From NCBI GenBank assembly GCA_030246985.1, contig CP107246.1:932282-996281 (forward strand): DNA of 64,000 nucleotides. Direction: 5' to 3'. The notes under the pieces are model-generated. The model ran no database searches and had not been told where the DNA came from. It saw nothing but the letters and a program-made list of their open reading frames with translations. A program made the translations under genes and the position numbers. Of this stretch, positions 7,029-16,308 are shown in pieces. Position 1 is the stretch's first letter. Every line of letters begins with the position of its first letter. The stretch comes from Candidatus Nitricoxidivorans perseverans (GTDB lineage: Bacteria; Pseudomonadota; Gammaproteobacteria; Burkholderiales; Rhodocyclaceae).

Positions 7029-8439
7029 CGCGACACACGCCCATCCGCTGGTTTTCGCGCCGCGCCGGCCCGCCGACCGGCTGGCGCGGCTGGGCGACTG
7101 GATGGCGGCGCATCGACGCGCCATCCTCGCCGCGCAGTGGGTCGTCGTCGTCTTCTACGCGCTGCTGGTCGTACTGCCCGCCTTCCTGCCGATCCCTTCC
7201 GCCCAGGCACGCCTCTTTTCCGGCGACGCCTGGCACGAGCGTCTGGTGCTGCTGGCGCAATATCTTTTCTGGGGCCTCTGGTGGCCCTTCGTCATCCTCT
7301 CGACGATGTTCATGGGCCGGGTCTGGTGCGGCTTCCTGTGCCCGGAAGGCATGCTCGCCGAATTCGCCAGCCGCCACGGGCGCGGCGGCGCGATTCCCCG
7401 GTGGATGCGCTGGAGCGGCTGGCCGGTGGCCGCATTCATCCTGACGACTGTTTACGGACAGCTCGTCAGCGTCTACGAATACCCGCAGGCGGCGCTGCTC
7501 ATCCTGGGCGGATCGACCGTCGCCGCCGTCGCGGTCGGATACCTGTACGGCAAGGGCAAGCGCGTCTGGTGCCGCTACCTCTGCCCGGTGTCCGGCATCT
7601 TCGCGCTGCTCGCGCGGCTGGCGCCGGTACATTTCGGCATCGACCGCGAGGCATGGAACCGATACCCCGTCCGAACCCACGCCGTCGACTGCGGGCCGCT
7701 GCTCAACGTCAAGAAGCTCGGCGGCATGGCGCAATGCCACGCCTGCGGGCGGTGTTCCGGCCACCGCGACGCCGTCGCGCTCGCCGTGCGCTCGCCGAAC
7801 GCCGAAATCCTGAATGGCCTGAATGGTGAGCGCCCGCGCGCGTCCGAGGCGATCCTGCTGATCTTCGGCGCACTCGGCGTCGCACTCGGCGCGTTCCAAT
7901 GGACGGTCAGCCCCTGGTTCGTCGCGCTGAAGCAGGCCGCCGCCGAATGGCTGATCGACCGCGACATCCTCTGGCCGCTGGAAGAAGGCAGCGCCTGGTG
8001 GCTGCTCACGAACCACCCGGAGGCCGGCGACGTATTCACCTGGCTCGACGGCGCGGCCATCCTCGCCTGGATCCTCGGCATCGCCGCCGTGGTGGGCGGA
8101 CTGACTCTCGGCGCGGTGCGGCTATCGGCGCGCCTCGCGGGGCTCGACTGGCGGCGTCTGGCGATGGGCCTCGTCCCGCTGGCCGGCGTCTCGCTCTTCC
8201 TGGGCCTCTCGATGATGACGGCCACCCACCTGCGCGCGGAAGGCGTGGCACTTTCATGGCTGCCCGGCCTGCGCGCCGCGCTGCTGGCCGCCGGCGCGGC
8301 ATGGTCCGTCCAACTGGGATTCCGCCTCCTGAAAGTCAGCCCCGGCGGGACGGCGCCAAAAATCGCGGCTGGCCTCTCATGGCTCCTGCCGCCGTGCATG
8401 ATCGCCGCCAGCTGGTGGCTCGTGTTCTTCGTCTGGTAG
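7021..8439 (+). CDS. ftrD: Polyferredoxin-type 4Fe-4S membrane protein (FtrD type)
   Basis: A 472-residue membrane protein that starts with GTG inside the end of the FTR1 gene. Its N-terminal half is of the NapH/NosR/CcoG type: membrane helices alternating with cysteine motifs CGFLCP, CRYLCP and a ferredoxin-like CHACGRCSG. The C-terminal half has further membrane segments. In FtrABCD the FtrD protein is proposed to take the electron released when the cupredoxin oxidises Fe(II) and feed it to the respiratory chain. The 8 bp overlap with the permease gene supports this shared job. A full second ferredoxin CxxCxxCxxxCP is not visible. Confidence 0.88.
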   Translation: MPDATHAHPLVFAPRRPADRLARLGDWMAAHRRAILAAQWVVVVFYALLVVLPAFLPIPSAQARLFSGDAWHERLVLLAQYLFWGLWWPFVILSTMFMGRVWCGFLCPEGMLAEFASRHGRGGAIPRWMRWSGWPVAAFILTTVYGQLVSVYEYPQAALLILGGSTVAAVAVGYLYGKGKRVWCRYLCPVSGIFALLARLAPVHFGIDREAWNRYPVRTHAVDCGPLLNVKKLGGMAQCHACGRCSGHRDAVALAVRSPNAEILNGLNGERPRASEAILLIFGALGVALGAFQWTVSPWFVALKQAAAEWLIDRDILWPLEEGSAWWLLTNHPEAGDVFTWLDGAAILAWILGIAAVVGGLTLGAVRLSARLAGLDWRRLAMGLVPLAGVSLFLGLSMMTATHLRAEGVALSWLPGLRAALLAAGAAWSVQLGFRLLKVSPGGTAPKIAAGLSWLLPPCMIAASWWLVFFVW

Positions 8440-8453
8440 GAAAGGAATCGGTC

Positions 8454-8740
8454 ATGGACGACCTGCTGAATCAGCAACCCCCCGCCCGCATGGTGGCCGG
8501 CGCGCTGGCCCACCTGGCGCGCCACATGGAAACCGGCTGCCCGCGTTCCGCGCATCTGGCGGCGATGCTGCTGGAGCGGGTTGCGAACGACCACGAGGCC
8601 GACGACCATTTGCGCCGCCATGCGCAAGCTCGCGGCGCGCCGACTACGCGACGGTATTCGATCGCGCAGCCGCGTTGTCCAATCGCGTCGAAATGCTCGA
8701 AGAACGCAACGGCGGGAGGCTGGCTTACAATTCGCCCGAT
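8454..8740 (+). pseudogene. Possibly frameshifted small protein gene
   Basis: An ATG at 8454, preceded by AGGAAAGGA, opens a frame whose first 55 codons look like a genuine helical protein (RMVAGALAHLARHMETGC...LAAMLLERVANDHEADDHL). After about 8620 the same frame becomes Arg/Thr-rich and runs on without a stop into the DUF2784 gene. Protein-like sequence (DYATVFDRAAALSNRVEM) instead continues in another frame. This suggests one or two frameshifts, real or from assembly. The family is not recognised. It is read together with the iron operon upstream. Confidence 0.4.
8726..8731 (+). promoter_or_regulatory. Possible -10 element (TACAAT) for the DUF2784 gene
   Basis: TACAAT lies 32 bp before the favoured GTG start of the DUF2784 gene. 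No good -35 is seen 16-18 bp upstream. If real, transcription would begin near 8738 and exclude the alternative ATG at 8739. Confidence 0.3.
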
Positions 8741-8762
8741 GTCTCACTGGAGTGCCGAAGGC

Positions 8763-9143
8763 GTGAATTACCCGTTGCTGGCCGATGCGGTGCTGCTGTT
8801 CCACCTGGCCTTCATCCTGTTCGTCGTGTTCGGCGCCTTGCTGGTCTGGCGCTTCCCGCGCCTCGTCTGGCTGCACCTGCCGGCGGCGGTCTGGGGCGCG
8901 GCGATCGAAATCAGCGGCCGCGTCTGCCCGCTCACGCCGCTGGAAAACCATTTGCGCCGGATGAACGGCGAGACCGGCTATCGTGGCGGTTTCATCGAGC
9001 ACTACCTGCTGTCCGTCATCTATCCGCACGCGCTGACGCGCGAGATGCAGATCGCCATGGGCATCGGCGTCGTCCTCATCAACGCGGCCGCCTACGCGCT
9101 CCTGATGCGCCGCCGGAACCGGCTGCCCTCCGACCCTCGCTGA
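8763..9143 (+). CDS. DUF2784 family membrane protein
   Basis: A 126-residue inner-membrane protein of unknown function. The family signature is clear: LLADAVLLFHLAFILFVVFG, PRLVWLHLPAAVWGA, ISGRVCPLTPLEN and GGFIEHYLL. About four hydrophobic segments are present. The GTG at 8763 is preferred because homologues begin a few residues before LLAD and a GGAG lies about 10 nt upstream; an ATG at 8739 in the same frame is the alternative and would add eight residues. The next gene starts 12 bp later. Confidence 0.85.
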   Translation: MNYPLLADAVLLFHLAFILFVVFGALLVWRFPRLVWLHLPAAVWGAAIEISGRVCPLTPLENHLRRMNGETGYRGGFIEHYLLSVIYPHALTREMQIAMGIGVVLINAAAYALLMRRRNRLPSDPR

Positions 9144-9155
9144 CCGAGATACCGC

Positions 9156-10127
9156 ATGGAACCGCATCTTCCGCTCCACGATCTGCGCCGCTGGCAGCAT
9201 TCGCATGATTTCAGCACCGACGCCGAGGTTCGCGCCGAGCGCCGCACGCGCTGGGTGGTGGCCCTGACGCTGGCGACCATGGCGGTGGAGTTGGCGGCCG
9301 GCTGGCTGACCGGCTCGATGGCGCTGCTGGCCGACGGCTGGCATATGGCGAGCCATGCCACCGCGCTGGGGCTCGCCGTCTTCGCCTACCGCTTCGCGCG
9401 TCGGCACGCGACCGACGCGCGCTTCACCTTCGGCACCGGCAAGGTGACGGCGCTGGCGGGCTATTCGAGCGCGGCGCTCCTCGGCGCCATCGCGGCCTGG
9501 ATGGCCTGGGAATCGTCCAGCCGCCTGTTCGTCCCCGTCGCCATCCATTACGCGGAAGCGATGGCCATCGCCGTGTTCGGGCTCGCGGTAAACCTGGCGA
9601 GCGCGCGGCTGCTCGACCACGACCACGATCACGATCACGGCCATCACCATGACGATCACGGCCATCGCCACGACCACGATCATGTCGACCACAACCTGCG
9701 GGCCGCCTACCTGCACGTGCTCGCGGACGCGCTGACCTCGCTGCTGGCCATCGCCGCGCTCGCCGGCGGCATGCTGTTCGGCTGGCGCTTCCTTGATCCG
9801 CTGATGGGCATCGTCGGCGCACTCGTGGTGGGCCGCTGGGCCTGGGGGCTGGCGCGGGACAGTGCCGGCGTACTGCTCGACGCCGAGGACCACGGCGCGG
9901 CGGAGGCCGATATCCGGCGGATTATCGAATCGGAGCCGGACCACGAGGTGGCCGATCTGCACCTGTGGCGCATCGGCCCGACCAGCCGCGCCTGCATCCT
10001 CTCGCTCGTCACCCACTCGCCGCATCCCGTGGAGCACTACCGCGAGCGGCTATCCGGCGTCGCCGGCATCGAACATCTGACGGTCGAGATTCGCCAGTGC
10101 CACGACGACCGCTGCCTGCGCAGATAG
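9156..10127 (+). CDS. dmeF: Cation diffusion facilitator, Co/Ni exporter DmeF type
   Basis: A 323-residue cation diffusion facilitator with about six membrane helices. It shows the DmeF pattern: an N-terminal HSHDF, ERRTRWVV, ALLADGWHMASH (first metal-site Asp and His), FTFGTGKV, a His/Asp-rich loop (about residues 152-176) and LHVLADALTS (second metal-site motif), followed by a cytoplasmic C-terminal domain. DmeF proteins use the proton gradient to expel Co(II) and Ni(II). Its place after an iron-uptake operon suggests protection against metals taken up with iron. Exact substrate is inferred from the family. Confidence 0.9.
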   Translation: MEPHLPLHDLRRWQHSHDFSTDAEVRAERRTRWVVALTLATMAVELAAGWLTGSMALLADGWHMASHATALGLAVFAYRFARRHATDARFTFGTGKVTALAGYSSAALLGAIAAWMAWESSSRLFVPVAIHYAEAMAIAVFGLAVNLASARLLDHDHDHDHGHHHDDHGHRHDHDHVDHNLRAAYLHVLADALTSLLAIAALAGGMLFGWRFLDPLMGIVGALVVGRWAWGLARDSAGVLLDAEDHGAAEADIRRIIESEPDHEVADLHLWRIGPTSRACILSLVTHSPHPVEHYRERLSGVAGIEHLTVEIRQCHDDRCLRR

Positions 10128-10239
10128 GGCCGGGGCCGCAAAAACCATTCGGGTTTAAGTGTTCGTTAATTCTTCGTGGGGAGAATGCGATCCGGCCAAG
10201 CGATGAACGCAAGGCTCATCCAACTCAAGGAGATATTTA

Positions 10240-10488
10240 ATGAACAAGATTCTCGTCGCCATGCTGTCCGTCCTCGCCTTCGGTTCCGCCTACGCCGCTG
10301 ACGCCGCCAAGCCCGCCGCCGCTCCGGCCGCCGCCGCCAAGCCCGCCGCCGCCGCCAAGCCCGCCGAAGCCGCCAAGCCCGCTGAAGCCGCTAAGCCCGC
10401 TGAAGCCGCCAAGCCCGCTGAAGCCGCCAAGCCCGCTGAAGCCGCCAAGCCCGCCAAGAAGGACAAGAAGGCCGAAGCCGCCAAGTAA
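10240..10488 (+). CDS. Exported Ala/Lys/Pro/Glu-rich repeat protein
   Basis: An 82-residue protein with a signal peptide (about residues 1-19, FGSAYAAD). The mature part is almost only Ala, Lys, Pro and Glu: first AKPAAA-type units, then KPAEAA units in tandem, then a Lys-rich end (KKDKKAEAAK). Such low-complexity chains are extended or helical and probably bind polyanions or span the periplasm, but no function is known. A strong AAGGAGAT site precedes the ATG and a strong terminator follows. Similar AAKPA repeats occur in AlgP and histone H1-like proteins, which lack a signal peptide. Confidence 0.8.
   Translation: MNKILVAMLSVLAFGSAYAADAAKPAAAPAAAAKPAAAAKPAEAAKPAEAAKPAEAAKPAEAAKPAEAAKPAKKDKKAEAAK
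10357..10446 (+). repeat. Five tandem copies of an 18 bp unit
   Basis: The unit AAGCCCGCTGAAGCCGCC, coding KPAEAA, is repeated five times in frame with one or two base changes per copy; a partial copy follows at 10447. Near-identity at the DNA level, including the third codon positions, points to recent expansion and possible length variation by slippage. Confidence 0.9.
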
Positions 10489-10505
10489 TCGGCAATCGCG
10501 ATACC

Positions 10506-10531
10506 AAAAAGCGGGGCACGCCCCGCTTTTT
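10506..10531. terminator. Intrinsic terminator after the repeat protein gene
   Basis: AAAAA-GCGGGG-CACG-CCCCGC-TTTTT. A 6 bp GC stem flanked by five A and five T, so it would work on both strands. It closes the repeat-protein gene 17 bp after the stop. Confidence 0.9.
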
Positions 10532-10571
10532 GCGTTTTTATTCCCGCCCCATTCGGGCATCATTCCTCCCC

Positions 10572-11237
10572 ATGAAGCTCCTCCTGGCCGAAGACGATCC
10601 CATGATCGGCACCAGCATGGCGCGAGGCCTGAAACTCGCCGGTTTTGTCGTGGATTGGGTGCGCGACGGTCGCGCCGCTCGCACGGCGCTGGAGTCCGGC
10701 GACTACAACCTGTTGTTGCTCGATCTCGGACTGCCGGTTCTCGACGGCGTCTCCCTCCTGAAGGAATTGCGCCGCAACGGCCGCGCCATCCCTGTTTTGG
10801 TGGTGACCGCGCGTGACGCCGTGGCGGATCGCATTTCCGGCCTCAACCTCGGTGCCGACGACTACCTGACCAAACCCTTCGACCTGGATGAATTGATCGC
10901 CCGGGTGCACGCCCTGCAACGACGGTTCCTGGGGCGAACGCAACCGGAAATGCGCATGGGGACGCTGACAGTCAACCCGCTCAGCCGCGAGGCGGCGCTC
11001 GACGGCCGCCCGCTCAACTTGTCGCAGCGTGAGTTTTCCCTGCTGTCGGCACTGATCGAAAAACCGGGCGCCGTGCTCTCGCGCGAACAACTGGAAGGCC
11101 GCCTCTACGGCTGGGAGGAAGAGGTGTCCAGCAACGCCGTCGAGGTGCATCTGCACAATCTGCGCCGCAAGCTGGGCACGGACTGGATACGCAACGTGCG
11201 CGGCGTCGGATACAAGCTGGTGGAACCCTCACCATGA
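10572..11237 (+). CDS. OmpR-family response regulator (QseB-like)
   Basis: A 221-residue two-component regulator. The receiver domain (1-115) has the acidic pocket EDD (7-9), phospho-acceptor Asp51 (LLLLDLGLP), Thr79 and Lys101. The winged-helix DNA-binding domain (about 125-220) ends with the usual RTVRGVGYKL-like segment (RNVRGVGYKLVE). The start at 10572 begins the conserved MKLLLAEDD; an upstream frame to 10530 is not needed. Its stop overlaps the start of the sensor kinase gene by 4 bp. It resembles QseB/PmrA; target genes are unknown, with the adjacent repeat protein a possible one. Confidence 0.93.
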   Translation: MKLLLAEDDPMIGTSMARGLKLAGFVVDWVRDGRAARTALESGDYNLLLLDLGLPVLDGVSLLKELRRNGRAIPVLVVTARDAVADRISGLNLGADDYLTKPFDLDELIARVHALQRRFLGRTQPEMRMGTLTVNPLSREAALDGRPLNLSQREFSLLSALIEKPGAVLSREQLEGRLYGWEEEVSSNAVEVHLHNLRRKLGTDWIRNVRGVGYKLVEPSP

Positions 11238-12544
11238 ATTCCATCCGCAACCACCTTCTGGTCTGGCAGATCAGCGCCCTGCTGGTAACCGGGCTCCTGG
11301 TCAGTGTGATCACCTATCTGCTGGCCTGGGACGCTTTCAACCGCATCCGCGACAACGGCCTGGAGCAGATCGCCTATTCCATCGTGCGCCACGGCATCGA
11401 GTACGACAACAACGAGGAAGTGCGCAACGACCGCGGCCAGTTCGTCAGCCAGATATGGGCGGCCGACGGCAGCCTGATTTTCTCGTCCATGGACGACATC
11501 GGACCGACGCCGCAGCCGCCGGGGCTGCATGTGGTCGACTGGAATAGTGCGGAATGGCGGGTCTATTCCCTCAAAGAGGGCGGACTGACCGTCCAGGTGG
11601 CGACCACCTCCGCCAGCCGGGCGCGCAAGTTCATGGCCATCGCGCCCTGGCTTCTGATTCCCTTCGCGGTGCTGATCGTGGTGCTGGGCCTGTTCATCCG
11701 CGCAGCCGTGGGACGCGCCCTCGCCCCGCTGGAAAATTTGCGCGGCGAAATCGGCCGGCGCAGCGCGTCGAGTTTGCGCGCCCTCGACGGCTGGGATATG
11801 CCGGAGGAAGTCGCTCCCTTGGTGGCGACGCTGAACGAGTTGCTCGCCCGCCTGGATGTCGCGTTGGCGGCGCAGCGCCGCTTCATCGCCGACGCGGCGC
11901 ACGAACTGCGTACGCCGCTGGCGGCGGTCAAGCTGCAAGCCCAGATCGTCCGCCGTTCGGAGGGCGAGAGCGAGCGCGAGATCGCACAGGAGCAACTCGA
12001 GAACGGCGTGGACCGGGCCGCGCACCTGGTCGAACAGCTTCTGCGCATGGCGCGGCTAGAACCCTCGGCAAGCCAGTCGGAAGTCGCGCCGCCATTTGTC
12101 CCGATCGCCCTGGATGCGCTGGCCAAGCAGGTGGTGGCGGACTATTCCGCCCAGGCCGAGGCGCGCGACATCGATCTCGGCATCGGATCATGCGTTCCCC
12201 TGACCGTGCCCGGCCAGGCCGACAGCCTGCGCATGATGCTGGGCAACCTGGTCGACAACGCCGTGCGCTATACCCCGGCGGGCGGGCGGGTGGATGTGGA
12301 CGCGAGGCAGGAAGCGGACAGCGCCGTCCTGAGCGTTTCCGACAACGGTCCGGGCATTCCGGCGGCGGAACGCGAACGGGTGTTCGACCGATTCCACCGC
12401 CTGGCCGGCGCCGACATGCCGGGCAGCGGGCTCGGCTTGGCCATCGCCAGGCAGGTCGCGACCCTGCACGGCGGCCGGATCGAACTGGCGGATGCGCCCG
12501 GCGGCGGCCTCATTGCAAGGGTGGCGTTGCCGCTACAGGGTTGA
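11234..12544 (+). CDS. Sensor histidine kinase (QseC-like)
   Basis: A 436-residue membrane kinase, partner of the preceding regulator (overlap ATGA). It has a first membrane helix (about 10-32), a periplasmic domain of about 110 residues, a second helix (about 138-160), a HAMP-like linker, the H-box FIADAAHELRTPL (His near residue 223), an N-box GNLVDNAVRYTP, a G1 box DNGPGIP and a G2 box GSGLGLAI. The order matches QseC/PmrB. The signal is not known. Its 3' end overlaps the convergent metZ gene by 12 bp. Confidence 0.93.
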   Translation: MNSIRNHLLVWQISALLVTGLLVSVITYLLAWDAFNRIRDNGLEQIAYSIVRHGIEYDNNEEVRNDRGQFVSQIWAADGSLIFSSMDDIGPTPQPPGLHVVDWNSAEWRVYSLKEGGLTVQVATTSASRARKFMAIAPWLLIPFAVLIVVLGLFIRAAVGRALAPLENLRGEIGRRSASSLRALDGWDMPEEVAPLVATLNELLARLDVALAAQRRFIADAAHELRTPLAAVKLQAQIVRRSEGESEREIAQEQLENGVDRAAHLVEQLLRMARLEPSASQSEVAPPFVPIALDALAKQVVADYSAQAEARDIDLGIGSCVPLTVPGQADSLRMMLGNLVDNAVRYTPAGGRVDVDARQEADSAVLSVSDNGPGIPAAERERVFDRFHRLAGADMPGSGLGLAIARQVATLHGGRIELADAPGGGLIARVALPLQG

Positions 12545-13714
12545 CAGTCCCCGCGCCAGGTCGGCTTCGATGTCGTCCACCGATTCTAGGCCGACGGCGA
12601 CGCGCAGTATTCCCTCGGTGATGCCCGCGTCAAAGCGCGCCTCGGGCGTAATGCGGCCGTGGGTGGTGCTGGCCGGATGTGTCAGGGTGGTCTTGGTGTC
12701 GCCCAGGTTGGCGGTGATGGAGAGCAGCCTGCAATGGTCGACCACGCGCCACGCCTCTTCCCGACCGCCCTTGACTTCGAAGGAGAGGATGCCACCCCCC
12801 GTCTTCTGCTGGCGCATGGCCAGCGCGTGCTGCGGATGGGAGGGCAGGCCGGGATAGAACACCCGCGCGACCTTCGTGTGCGCCTCCAGGCGCTTCGCCA
12901 GTTCCAGCGCGTTGGCCGAATGGGCGGCCATGCGGATGTTCAGCGTCTCCAGCCCCTTGAGGATCACCCATGCGTTGAAGGGCGAGATCGTCGGGCCGGC
13001 GGTGCGCAGGAACTGGAAGACCTTTTCGGTGAGCGCCTTCGGCCCACAGACGGCGCCGCCCAGCACGCGACCCTGCCCGTCGAGGTACTTGGTGGCGGAA
13101 TGGATGACGAGGTCGGCGCCCAGATCGAGCGGCCGTTGCAGGATGGGCGAGCAGAAGCAGTTGTCCACCGCCAGCAGCGCGCCGCCCTCGTGCGCGATGG
13201 CCGCCAGGGCGGCGATGTCGAAGACCTCGGTGAGAGGATTGCTGGGCGTCTCGATGAACATCAGCTTCGTGTTGGGCCGCATCGCGGCGCGAAAGTCCTC
13301 CGGCCGAGTGCCGGCGACGAACACGGTCTCGACGCCGAAGCGCGAGAGGATGTTGCCGAAGAGCTGCTGGGTGGCGCCGAAGATGCTGCGCGCGGCGACG
13401 ACATGGTCGCCTGCCGAGAGGAGCGCCATCGCGGAGGACAGGATGGCCGACATGCCGCTGGCCGTGGCGATGCAGCCCTCCGCGCCTTCGAGCGCGGCCA
13501 GGCGCTCCTGCATCATGGCCACGGTCGGATTGGAGAAGCGGGCGTAGACCATGCCCGCCTCGGCGCCCGAGAAGCGGGCCGCCGCCTGCGCGGCGCTCTC
13601 GAAGACGTAGCTCGACGTCAGGTACAGCGCCTCGGAATGCTCGCCGAACTGGCTGCGCCGCTGGCCGGCGCGGACGGCCAGCGTTGCCGGGTCGAATTCG
13701 CCATCCACAGTCAT
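12533..13714 (-). CDS. metZ: O-succinylhomoserine sulfhydrylase
   Basis: A 393-residue PLP enzyme of the Cys/Met metabolism family. It makes homocysteine directly from O-succinylhomoserine and sulfide in methionine synthesis. Visible motifs are the PLP lysine in HSATKYLDGQGR (near residue 209), ETPSNPLTEV, and YARFSNPTV. Homologues end GILRVAVGLESVDDIEADL as here. The start at ATG 13714 gives the usual N-terminus; the frame also runs open upstream through purF, but that part is antisense-like shadow. It follows purF by 5 bp, the usual betaproteobacterial order. Confidence 0.93.
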   Translation of the reverse strand: MTVDGEFDPATLAVRAGQRRSQFGEHSEALYLTSSYVFESAAQAAARFSGAEAGMVYARFSNPTVAMMQERLAALEGAEGCIATASGMSAILSSAMALLSAGDHVVAARSIFGATQQLFGNILSRFGVETVFVAGTRPEDFRAAMRPNTKLMFIETPSNPLTEVFDIAALAAIAHEGGALLAVDNCFCSPILQRPLDLGADLVIHSATKYLDGQGRVLGGAVCGPKALTEKVFQFLRTAGPTISPFNAWVILKGLETLNIRMAAHSANALELAKRLEAHTKVARVFYPGLPSHPQHALAMRQQKTGGGILSFEVKGGREEAWRVVDHCRLLSITANLGDTKTTLTHPASTTHGRITPEARFDAGITEGILRVAVGLESVDDIEADLARGLSTL

Positions 13715-13719
13715 CACGA

Positions 13720-15243
<1,524 letters not shown>

Positions 15244-15250
15244 GGTTCCG

Positions 15251-15742
15251 TCACCTGTAACGTATCCGCCTTGCCATTTCCGGCGGCAGCCACGGCCTGG
15301 CCGCGATCGCCGCCGTTTCCAGCGGTGGCGCGAGGACCGCCTCGCGCCACCAGGTCTCTTTCGGCAACGCCGTCATGCCGCCCAACAACACGGCGATGAA
15401 AGCGATCAACGCACCACGTCCGATGCCGAACACGGCGCCAAAAAAACGATCCACCAGACCGAGGCCGACGGCCCGCAGCATCAGCGCCAGCGCCAGGCGG
15501 CCTATGCTGAACACGATCAGCACGCCGACGAACACGGCGGCAAAACCCGCCGCGTAACGCAATGTGGCGTCGGCCACCAGTCCGCCGAGCATCGCCGCCA
15601 CATCGGGCGCCAGTGCCCGCCCCGCAATAAACCCCGCCACCCATGCCGCCAGCGCCAGAATCTCGCTGACCACGCCGCGCCACAGCCCCAGTAGCAGAGA
15701 GGCGGCAACCACGCCCAGTACCGCGATATCGAAGGCGGTCAC
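15251..15742 (-). CDS. cvpA: CvpA family membrane protein
   Basis: A 163-residue inner-membrane protein with four predicted helices. The N-terminal FDIAVLGVVAASLLLGLWRG and the GLVDRFFGAVFGIGRGALIA motif identify CvpA, named for its link to colicin V production; its real role is thought to concern envelope integrity. It overlaps the upstream dedD gene by 4 bp (ATGA) and precedes purF, the conserved order. Confidence 0.93.
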   Translation of the reverse strand: MTAFDIAVLGVVAASLLLGLWRGVVSEILALAAWVAGFIAGRALAPDVAAMLGGLVADATLRYAAGFAAVFVGVLIVFSIGRLALALMLRAVGLGLVDRFFGAVFGIGRGALIAFIAVLLGGMTALPKETWWREAVLAPPLETAAIAARPWLPPEMARRIRYR

Positions 15743-16308
15743 TTCGGCGCTACAGGCCCGCTAACGCCGATCGCCCTGATCCTGGCCTGGGCCTTTTCCG
15801 CGGCGTCGCGCGATGGAAAGGGGCCGGCGCGAACCCGCGTGCGCACGCCTTGCGGCGACTCGAATTCTTCCGTATAGGACGGCAGGCCCATCTGCCTGAT
15901 CTTGGCGGTCAGCATCCTGACGTTGCCGGCATCCTTGTAAGCGCCCAGTTGCACGGCCCATTGCTCACCCGCGGAATCCGCGCCCGGGACTGCCGACCGC
16001 GCCTCTTCGGCCTTGGGGGGGGGTGGTGGGGCTTCGGCCACCGACTCGACCGGCGGCAACGGCGTTGCGGCCGGCTTGGCGGGCAGGATGCGCGACGTGA
16101 AACCGCCGCCGTCCTGGCGATCCTGGCTGGGGATGCGGATCTGGATATCCTGGGCCGGTTGCTTCGGCTCGTGATCCATGACCATGGGCAACACGATCGC
16201 CGCGAGCAGGGCGAGAGCCGCGGCGCCGACCAGGCGCCGGCGCGCGCGCTTCTTCAGTTCGAGCTGCGCGTCGGGGGATGCATCAGGCGTTGGGCAGGAT
16301 TGCGCCAT
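15739..16308 (-). CDS. dedD: SPOR-domain protein, DedD-like
   Basis: A 189-residue inner-membrane protein: a short cytoplasmic tail rich in Lys/Arg, one membrane helix (about 27-44, LVGAALALLAAIVLPMVM), a Pro-rich periplasmic linker and a C-terminal SPOR domain (about 108-186, WAVQLGAYKDAGNVRMLTAKI). SPOR domains bind denuded peptidoglycan at the division site, so a role in cell division is expected. Its start overlaps the end of folC by 26 bp. Position between folC and cvpA is that of dedD. Confidence 0.88.
   Translation of the reverse strand: MAQSCPTPDASPDAQLELKKRARRRLVGAAALALLAAIVLPMVMDHEPKQPAQDIQIRIPSQDRQDGGGFTSRILPAKPAATPLPPVESVAEAPPPPPKAEEARSAVPGADSAGEQWAVQLGAYKDAGNVRMLTAKIRQMGLPSYTEEFESPQGVRTRVRAGPFPSRDAAEKAQARIRAIGVSGPVAPK

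Noticed and set aside
7899-9143. 414-codon ORF joining the end of ftrD region to DUF2784
   Set aside because: The first part overlaps ftrD in another frame; only the DUF2784 part, and perhaps the small ORF from 8454, have protein character.
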